A stretch of DNA of 10,287 nucleotides, from assembly GCA_031279895.1 (NCBI GenBank), contig JAITHR010000025.1:1-10287 (forward strand), written 5' to 3'. Position numbers and translations under genes: made by a program. The stretch is from Spirochaetaceae bacterium. GTDB taxonomy: Bacteria > Spirochaetota > Spirochaetia > Treponematales > Breznakiellaceae. Shown piece after piece: positions 5,242 through 10,287 of the stretch. The notes under the pieces are model-generated. The model searched no databases and was not told the DNA's origin. It worked only from the letters and a program-made list of their open reading frames with translations. The stretch's first letter is position 1, and each line of letters starts with the position of its first letter.

Positions 5242-6726
5242 ATGGCGGAGGTTCTGGCGGAGATTAGGGGAATAACCAAACAGTTTCTGGGAGTTACGGC
5301 GCTCAAAGACGTTTCGTTCACCATTAACAAGGGAGAAATCCACGCGCTCATTGGTGAAAACGGCGCCGGCAAGTCAACCATGATAAAGATTCTGTCCGGC
5401 CTCTACACGCCGGAAACCGGCGGAACCGTCGTCTTTGACGGGGAACCCTTCAAAACCTATGCGCCGCTCGAATCCCTCCACCGCGGCATCGTGGTCATTT
5501 ACCAGGATTTCTCCCTGTTTTCAAATCTTTCGGTTATGGAAAATATCGCCCTGGGACCCTATGTCAAAGACGGGGTCTCCCTCGTTGACTGGAAAGCTAT
5601 GGAAGAAATCGCCCGCGCCGCTCTCGAAAAACTCCAGTTTCAGCTTGATATACACGCGCCGGTCGGGTCCCTGTCCGTGGCCAAACAGCAGATTGTCGCC
5701 ATTGCCAGAGCTTTGGCAAACAGGGCGCGGCTCCTTGTCCTTGACGAGCCGACTTCGGCGCTCTCCAAGGGAGAGGTGGCCAAGCTGTTCGATATTATGC
5801 GCTCCCTTAAAGCGGAGGGCATCTCGCTGCTCTTTATAAGCCATAAACTTGACGAGCTTTTCGCGGTCTCCGACCGGTTTACCGTGTTTCGGGACGGGAG
5901 GTGCATGGGAACCTTTAACAAAGAGGAGCTTGACGGGGATAAACTTATCTCCCTTATGGTGGGGCGGAAAATCGTGTACAAGATTTTTGATAAAAACCGG
6001 CGGGAAGAGCCGCTCCTCGAAGTAAAAGGGCTTTCCAAAGCCGGACAGTTCAAAGAAATAAGTTTCTCCCTCCACAAGGGAGAGATTCTGGGCGTTACCG
6101 GTCTTGTGGGCGCCGGAAGAACCGAAGTGGCCCAGTCCCTGTTCGGCCTTAACCCGCCCGATTCAGGCACGTTTTCGCTCGAAGGCAGGCTGCTCTTTAT
6201 TCGGAACCCCAAAGACGCGGTGGCCAAAGGTATCGGGTACGTGCCGGAAAACCGGCTCCACGAGGGGCTCGTGCTGGGGAAGCCTGTAAAAGACAACCTC
6301 GTTATCACGGTCTTAAGGGCGATTTCCAACAGGCTGGGACTGGTGAATCGGGATAAGAAGGCGGGTTTGACAAAAGAGTGGATGGAAAAGCTCAATATAA
6401 AGCCACCGCTCCCGGACCTTGCGGCCTCGAAACTCTCAGGCGGCAACCAGCAGCGGGTGGTGCTGGCGAAATGGCTTGCCACCGCGCCGAAGCTCCTCAT
6501 TGTTGACGAGCCGACTAACGGCATCGACGTGGGGGCAAAGACGGAAATCCATCAGATCCTGCGGGACCTGGCAGCCGGCGGCATGGGGATTATGGTTATC
6601 TCGTCGGAACTGCCGGAGATACTCGCGATTGCGGACCGCGTTATCGTCATGCGCCGCGGCAGAATAACCTGCGACCGGTTCTGCGAGGGGCTTAACCAGG
6701 AAGATCTGCTTGCCAAAGCACTCTAG
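5242..6726 (+). CDS. CUT2-type sugar ABC transporter ATP-binding protein (RbsA/LsrA family)
   Basis: A 494-residue cytoplasmic subunit with two fused nucleotide-binding domains, energising import through the two permeases downstream. Domain 1 has Walker A GENGAGKST (38-46), a relaxed signature LSVAKQQ (144-150), Walker B LLVLDEP (164-170) and switch H201. Domain 2 has a degenerate Walker A GLVGAGRTE (287-295), a consensus signature LSGGNQQ (398-404), Walker B LLIVDEP (418-424) and VISSELPE in place of a switch histidine. This asymmetry is normal for the RbsA family, with domain 1 likely the main ATPase. The frame can be extended to a TTG at 5212, but that lies inside the promoter. ATG 5242 has AAGGGGGAG just upstream and matches the family N-terminus. 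It is the first gene of a four-gene operon in the lsrACDB order. Confidence 0.93.
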   Translation: MAEVLAEIRGITKQFLGVTALKDVSFTINKGEIHALIGENGAGKSTMIKILSGLYTPETGGTVVFDGEPFKTYAPLESLHRGIVVIYQDFSLFSNLSVMENIALGPYVKDGVSLVDWKAMEEIARAALEKLQFQLDIHAPVGSLSVAKQQIVAIARALANRARLLVLDEPTSALSKGEVAKLFDIMRSLKAEGISLLFISHKLDELFAVSDRFTVFRDGRCMGTFNKEELDGDKLISLMVGRKIVYKIFDKNRREEPLLEVKGLSKAGQFKEISFSLHKGEILGVTGLVGAGRTEVAQSLFGLNPPDSGTFSLEGRLLFIRNPKDAVAKGIGYVPENRLHEGLVLGKPVKDNLVITVLRAISNRLGLVNRDKKAGLTKEWMEKLNIKPPLPDLAASKLSGGNQQRVVLAKWLATAPKLLIVDEPTNGIDVGAKTEIHQILRDLAAGGMGIMVISSELPEILAIADRVIVMRRGRITCDRFCEGLNQEDLLAKAL

Positions 6727-6846
6727 GGGGCGCGGCAAGAAAACGAAAACACGCGGTACGGAATAAAAACGAAATAAAAGAATAAAAAGGAAGTATAAAA
6801 ATAAATACGGAAGCGAAAGAAGCATGAAGCACAAGGAAAAAATTAT
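6727..6846 (+). other. A-rich untranslated spacer inside the ABC operon
   Basis: 120 bases, strongly A-rich and T-poor on the sense strand from about 6740. There is no hairpin with a T run and no clear promoter, so the permease is expected to be co-transcribed with the ATPase. The AAGGAA near 6834-6839 is the ribosome site of the next gene. A 13-codon frame from ATG 6824 overlaps that ribosome site but lacks a convincing site of its own. Confidence 0.5.
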
Positions 6847-7839
6847 ATGGGTGTACAAAAGATAAAAGAGCTGCCTATTTTATTTGTATTGATAGGGATT
6901 TCCCTCGTCATTACCATTGCCAATCCCTCGTTCGCCACGCTGGAAAACGTTCTCGACCTGCTCAAGGGCAACCTGACCCTGGCGATTATGGCGCTGGGTA
7001 TGCTGGTGGTTATACTCACCGGCGGCATTGACGTATCCGCGGCGTCGATTATTACGGCGGTTACGGTTACGACCGGCTATTTCCTGATACATATTTCCTC
7101 AAATCTGGCGGCGGCCCTCCTCGTGGCGGTTTTAACCGGAACCGTTATGGGGCTGGTGAACGGCCTTCTGGTGGCGCGTCTCAAAATCCCGCCGATCGTA
7201 ACGACCCTCGGAACCATGAGTATCATCCTGGGTATCGTGCTGTACCTCACGAACGGAAACTGGATGACCGGCATTCCAGAGAACTTTATCCGGTTCGGAC
7301 GCCTCACAATCCTGCGCATCCCCCTTAAAAGCGGGCGGGTCATCGGCTTTCCCGTACAGAGCCTCTTTCTCATCGTCTCCGCGGCGCTGACGTGGTTCCT
7401 CTTAAAAAGAACGGTTACGGGCCGGGGCGTCTACGCCATCGGCGGGAACCTTGAATCCGCCGAGCGGATGGGCTTCAAGTCAAACCGTATTCTCGTGTTC
7501 GTGTACGCCTACGAAGGGTTTCTCATCGGCCTTGCCGCGGTGTCCCACACGTCCATCATGCGCCAGGTTGACCCGAACGCCTTTCTCGGCTTCGAGATGC
7601 AGGTCATAGCCGCGGTGGTCTTAGGCGGCGCGAGCACCTTGGGCGGAACCGGCAGCGTTTCGGGAACCCTGTTGGGGGTGGCGATATTCTGCGTCATCAA
7701 CAACGGCCTCATCCTGATGAAGATACCCACTTTCTGGCAGAAAATCGTGGTCGGCATCATCATCACAGGTTCTATCGCGATTGATATGGCGCAGAAAAAG
7801 CGCCTTGAGCGGAAACAAATCCGCGTCGATGTGGAGTAA
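6847..7839 (+). CDS. CUT2 sugar ABC transporter permease 1 (BPD_transp_2 family, LsrC/RhaP-like)
   Basis: A 330-residue inner-membrane protein with about nine or ten hydrophobic segments, for example 10-25, 46-59, 87-108, 117-134, 172-187, 216-235, 252-262, 270-291 and 299-313. Family marks are GGIDVS (59-64), NGLLVARLKIPPIVTTLGT (105-123), the cytoplasmic YAIGGN (196-201) that contacts the ATPase region, and the VIAAVVLGGASTLGGTGS block (253-270). The stretch LKIPPIVTTLGT...GNWMTGIPENF resembles E. coli LsrC as I remember it (LKIPAIVATLGT...GKWIEGLPAEL). The C-terminus is short and charged. ATG 6847 follows AAGGAA by about 7 bases. It probably forms a heterodimer with the next gene product. 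Confidence 0.93.
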   Translation: MGVQKIKELPILFVLIGISLVITIANPSFATLENVLDLLKGNLTLAIMALGMLVVILTGGIDVSAASIITAVTVTTGYFLIHISSNLAAALLVAVLTGTVMGLVNGLLVARLKIPPIVTTLGTMSIILGIVLYLTNGNWMTGIPENFIRFGRLTILRIPLKSGRVIGFPVQSLFLIVSAALTWFLLKRTVTGRGVYAIGGNLESAERMGFKSNRILVFVYAYEGFLIGLAAVSHTSIMRQVDPNAFLGFEMQVIAAVVLGGASTLGGTGSVSGTLLGVAIFCVINNGLILMKIPTFWQKIVVGIIITGSIAIDMAQKKRLERKQIRVDVE

Positions 7840-7845
7840 CGTATC

Positions 7846-8841
7846 ATGCGGCATAATCTACCGGTCTTTCACGCGAAAGCGAAAACCCTGCTTAAAACCA
7901 ACGAAGGCATCCTGTTCGCGCTGTTTATCGTTGTCTTTACCCTTATGGCGATACTTTCTCCCGGGCGCTTCCTAAGCCGCGGGAACCTGCAGTCAATGGC
8001 GTACCAGCTGCCGGAGTTCGGGATTCTCGCGTTATCCATGACCCTGGTTATCGTCGCGGGCGGGATAAACCTCTCCCTGACTTTCAGCGCCACCCTTTCC
8101 ATGATAATAGGCGGCGTCGCGATGGCCGCGGTTACGAAAAACGGCGGATCCCCGGGGGCGGCCATAGGCGCGGGCGTAAGCCTCATGCTTTTTACCGCGC
8201 TTTTGTGCGGCGCCCTTAACGGGTTCGTGGTGGTCTTCCTGGGGGTTACGCCTATGATAGCCACCCTGGGAACCGCCACGCTCTTCGAGGGAATAAGCCT
8301 TAACATCACCAAAGGCGGCGCCGTGTCCGGTTTCCCCGCGCAGTTTCTCGGCATCGGAAACGGCGTCTTCCTGGGGGTTCCGATACCCCTGTATATCTTT
8401 GTGGCGGTTATGCTGGGGACTCACGTGCTCCTTGAGCGGAGCCGCTTCGGAAGTCAGGTCTACATGACCGGCAGCAACCCGAAAGTTACCCGCTACTCCG
8501 GCATACAGGTCAGAACCGTGCTGTTCTGGGTGTATATCATAGCCGGCTTTCTCGCGGGCGTGGCGGGCATACTCATGGCCTCCCGCTACAACTCGGCCAA
8601 AGAGTCCTACGGCTCCTCGTACCTGCTCCAGTCCGTTGCCGCGTCGGTTCTCGGCGGCACGGACATAAACGGCGGGGAAGGAAAAATCGTCGGAACCGTC
8701 ATCGCGGTAATGATCGTGCAGATCATCTCAAGCGGCCTTAACATCTACGGCGTGAACCGGTACCTCACCACTATCGTTATGGGCGGGATACTGCTCGCGG
8801 TTCTGGCCGTTAAGTTCTTTGCCAACCGGACCGGACGCTGA
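7846..8841 (+). CDS. CUT2 sugar ABC transporter permease 2 (BPD_transp_2 family, LsrD/RhaQ-like)
   Basis: A 331-residue inner-membrane protein, the likely partner of the preceding permease. It has a charged N-terminus (1-20), then hydrophobic segments at about 21-38, 57-71, 81-96, 104-133, 136-150, 178-195, 225-245, 281-299 and 308-325. Family marks are GGINLS (72-77), TPMIATLGTATLFEGI (135-150), YMTGSNPKVTRYSGI (206-220) and SVAASVLGGTDINGGEGKIVGT (263-284). It starts only 6 bases after the previous stop, and its ribosome site (GTGGAG, 7831-7836) lies in the last codons of the upstream gene, so translation is probably coupled. The two permeases clearly differ in sequence, so they are not a recent tandem duplication. 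Confidence 0.93.
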   Translation: MRHNLPVFHAKAKTLLKTNEGILFALFIVVFTLMAILSPGRFLSRGNLQSMAYQLPEFGILALSMTLVIVAGGINLSLTFSATLSMIIGGVAMAAVTKNGGSPGAAIGAGVSLMLFTALLCGALNGFVVVFLGVTPMIATLGTATLFEGISLNITKGGAVSGFPAQFLGIGNGVFLGVPIPLYIFVAVMLGTHVLLERSRFGSQVYMTGSNPKVTRYSGIQVRTVLFWVYIIAGFLAGVAGILMASRYNSAKESYGSSYLLQSVAASVLGGTDINGGEGKIVGTVIAVMIVQIISSGLNIYGVNRYLTTIVMGGILLAVLAVKFFANRTGR

Positions 8842-8865
8842 ACCGGCTGGCGTTACTATGGAACG

Positions 8866-8908
8866 ATCCGAAAGTATTTTCGGATAATGTTATATTTTTT
8901 ATTTTTTT
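8866..8908 (+). promoter_or_regulatory. Hairpin plus T-rich tract before the binding-protein gene: attenuator or internal promoter
   Basis: atccgaaa (8866-8873) and tttcggat (8878-8885) form an 8-bp stem with loop gtat, followed after a few bases by T-rich sequence (8890-8908). This resembles a weak intrinsic terminator inside the operon, or a barrier protecting the binding-protein mRNA. The same stretch holds TGT-TATATT (8888-8896), an extended -10 match without a good -35, so a separate promoter starting near 8903 is the alternative. Either would change the level of the binding protein relative to the membrane subunits, as is common in such operons. Confidence 0.45.
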
Positions 8909-8925
8909 AGGAGGAAGGTTTTATT

Positions 8926-9918
8926 ATGAAAAAAACCGTTGTTTTGGCTTTAGCCGTCGTATTGTGCGCCGGCGCGGGATGGGCGAAGGGCGGCGCGGCA
9001 AAGAGCGGCGCGAAGGTTCCCACGGTGGTCGTGATGCCCAAACTGGTGGGTATCCCCTATTTCAACGCTTCTCAGAAAGGCGCTGAACAGGCCGGGAAAG
9101 ACCTGGGGATAAACGTCATCTACACCGGCCCCGCCACGGCGGACGCGGCGGAACAGGTGCGGATGCTCGAAGACCTTATCAGCAAAGGGGTTGACGCGAT
9201 CTGCGTGGCGCCCAATGACGCGGCGGCGCTTACGCCGGTGCTTCAGAAGGCAAAGACCGCGGGGATTAAAATCCTCGACTGGGACACGTCGGCGGATCAA
9301 TCGGTGGTCGACCTTTCGGTGCACCAGATTGACGACAAGCAGTACGGCGAGCATATCTGGGATCTTCTCGTTCAGGAGATGGGGGATACCGGAGACTACG
9401 CGATCCTTACCGGCGGCCTCTCTGCGGCCAACCTCAATACGTGGATAGACCACGGCATGGCCTACGCGAAGACCAAGTATCCTGGGCTTAACCTGGTGAC
9501 CGACAAGGTTCCCACTGACGAAAAACAGCAGGTGGCGTACTCGAAAACCCTCGACCTCATTACCGCGTACCCGAACCTCAAGGGCATTATCGGGGTAAGC
9601 ACCCCCACGCCCATCGGCGCGGCCCAGGCGGTTCAGGAAAAAGGGCTGAAAGACACGATCGCGGTGGTCGGCACCGCCCTCCCCACGGACTCGGGGCCCT
9701 ACCTTGAAGACGGGTCCCTGCGGGTAACGACCCTGTGGGATCCGGCGAAGCTGGGGTATCTTACGGTGGTGCTGGCAAACAACCTGCTTAAAGGCCAGAC
9801 CCCGACAAACGGACAGGACGTTCCCAACGTCGGGAAAATCACGGTAAACGGCAAAATCGTCGTCATGGGTCCGCCCACTGATTTCACCAAAGCCAATTAC
9901 AAAAACTTCTCGTTCTAG
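8926..9918 (+). CDS. Periplasmic sugar-binding protein of the ABC transporter, LsrB/RhaS-like (Peripla_BP_4)
   Basis: A 330-residue exported receptor that would deliver ligand to the permeases. It has a signal peptide (KK, hydrophobic 4-16, likely cut after GWA, residue 20; C14 is a poor lipobox match because L precedes it). The mature protein follows LsrB closely by eye: MPKLVGIPYF (37-46), AGKDLGINVIYTGP (56-69), GIKILDWDTSAD (113-124), TAYPNLKGIIGV (213-224), LWDPAKLGYLTV (270-281). Against the S. typhimurium LsrB autoinducer-2 contacts recalled from memory, K39 and D120 are kept. The positions aligned to D166, Q167, P220 and A222 are instead N169, L170, V224 and T226. Ligand specificity is therefore open: a furanose or pentose, rhamnose or an AI-2 relative. 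ATG 8926 has the strongest ribosome site in the window, AGGAGGAAGG (8909-8918), fitting an abundant binding protein. Confidence 0.92.
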   Translation: MKKTVVLALAVVLCAGAGWAKGGAAKSGAKVPTVVVMPKLVGIPYFNASQKGAEQAGKDLGINVIYTGPATADAAEQVRMLEDLISKGVDAICVAPNDAAALTPVLQKAKTAGIKILDWDTSADQSVVDLSVHQIDDKQYGEHIWDLLVQEMGDTGDYAILTGGLSAANLNTWIDHGMAYAKTKYPGLNLVTDKVPTDEKQQVAYSKTLDLITAYPNLKGIIGVSTPTPIGAAQAVQEKGLKDTIAVVGTALPTDSGPYLEDGSLRVTTLWDPAKLGYLTVVLANNLLKGQTPTNGQDVPNVGKITVNGKIVVMGPPTDFTKANYKNFSF

Positions 9919-9921
9919 CCC

Positions 9922-10029
9922 CAGCCTCCGGCTGTTCCGGCATGGCCGCAGCCTCCGGCTGTTTCAGCATGGCCGCAGCCTCCGGCTGTTTCAGCATGGC
10001 CGCAGCCTCCGGCTGTTTCAGCATGGCCG
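9922..10029 (+). repeat. 27-bp tandem array, four units
   Basis: Units start at 9922, 9949, 9976 and 10003. Each reads cagcctccggctgtt, then tcagcatggccg (units 2-4) or ccggcatggccg (unit 1). Units 2-4 are identical to one another. Each unit contains the dyad CAGCC-TCC-GGCTG. The array begins three bases after the binding-protein stop codon and merges into copy 3 of the larger repeat, whose core shares the gcatggccgc end. Its position and serial dyads resemble 3'-end REP-type elements that block exonucleases; that role is inferred. Confidence 0.85.
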
Positions 10030-10287
10030 CCTGTTGTTTCCGAATGGTGCAACACCCTGTCCGGTGAGCGAATCAGTGCTGTTGAGGCGCGGCTACGCTC
10101 TCGCGCAACGGCAGGCGGTTCGGGAGCGCCGCGTTGTTGTGCGCGGCAGCCTCCGGCTGTTCCGGCATGGCCGCCTGTTGTTTCCGAATGGTGTAACACC
10201 CTGTCCGGTGAGCGAATCAGTGCTGTTGAGGCGCGGCTACGCTCTCGCGCAACGGCAGGCGGTTCGGGAGCGCCGCGTTGTTGTGCG
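10003..10287 (+). repeat. 144-bp tandem duplication (dispersed repeat copies 3 and 4)
   Basis: 10003-10146 and 10147-10287 align without gaps at a 144-base offset, with the second unit cut by the window end. I count only three differences (10018/10162, 10020/10164 and 10050/10194). Each unit contains the 43-base core (10021-10063 and 10165-10207) shared with copies at 3501 and 4959, the hairpin GGTG-nAA-CACC, the block gaggcgcggctacgct and ctcgcgc, and the dyad GGCG...CGCC. The single core difference, C to T, falls in the hairpin loop. The near identity implies a recent duplication or ongoing gene conversion; more units may follow. Confidence 0.88.

Larger units (their letters stand above)
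9919..10287. other. Repeat region downstream of the ABC operon, running off the window
   Basis: No gene is supported. The whole stretch consists of a 27-bp x4 array and a 144-bp tandem duplication. A 94-residue minus-strand frame exists only because 27 is a multiple of three; its translation is a string of GGHAETAGGC-like repeats with no ribosome site. No T-tailed terminator is seen for the operon, so the hairpin-rich repeats may themselves form the transcript end. Confidence 0.7.

Noticed and set aside
6824..6865. 13-codon leader peptide frame before permease 1
   Set aside because: No convincing ribosome site, no regulatory codon bias and no hairpin; likely chance in A-rich DNA.
8926..8990. 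Lipoprotein signal (C14) in the binding protein
   Set aside because: The residue before the cysteine is leucine rather than G, A or S, and a normal signal peptidase I site follows GWA at residue 20; not fully excluded because spirochaete lipoboxes are loose.
9915..10199. 94-codon minus-strand frame of GGHAETAGGC-like repeats
   Set aside because: It follows the 27-bp and 144-bp repeats (both multiples of three), overlaps the receptor stop codon and has no ribosome site.

Overview
The window reads as bacterial chromosome of moderately high GC. It holds one tRNA, seven complete protein genes in four transcription units, and an unusually dense set of GC-rich, structured intergenic repeats. A spirochaete of the termite-gut Treponema type is my best guess. 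It rests on the general look of the proteins and on my recollection that these genomes carry intergenic repeats rich in cagcctccggctg-type motifs, and nothing in the window proves it.

Layout. A tRNA-Leu(GAG) (17-98) is followed by about 540 bases of structured, repeat-derived DNA and then a stand-alone RpoD-family sigma factor (639-1496, +). A strong hairpin (1529-1552) sits between it and the convergent trpD-trpC operon (3387-1555, -), two consecutive-pathway tryptophan enzymes 21 bases apart. A repeat region of about 400 bases (3388-3794) with a 21-bp palindromic array leads to a lone GT4 glycosyltransferase (4892-3795, -). A second repeat region (4893-5190) contains a 100-base inverted repeat and abuts a good extended -10 promoter (5193-5221).

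That promoter drives the main operon: a double-domain CUT2 sugar ABC ATPase (5242-6726), two BPD_transp_2 permeases (6847-7839 and 7846-8841) and a periplasmic binding protein (8926-9918). The gene order ATPase-permease-permease-binding protein is that of lsrACDB, and the binding protein looks like LsrB by eye. However, four of the six autoinducer-2 contact residues I can align from memory are different, so the ligand may be another sugar or a modified furanone. A hairpin with a T-rich tail and a very strong Shine-Dalgarno separate the binding protein gene from the permeases, suggesting its dose is set separately.

The window ends in a 27-bp x4 array directly after the binding-protein stop codon, followed by a 144-bp tandem duplication running off the edge. 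The 43-base core of that duplication also occurs in both glycosyltransferase-flanking regions, always in the same orientation. It carries a 4-bp hairpin, GGTG-nAA-CACC, whose only substitution falls in the loop. This dispersed repeat family, which bounds each transcription unit, is the least explained structure here.
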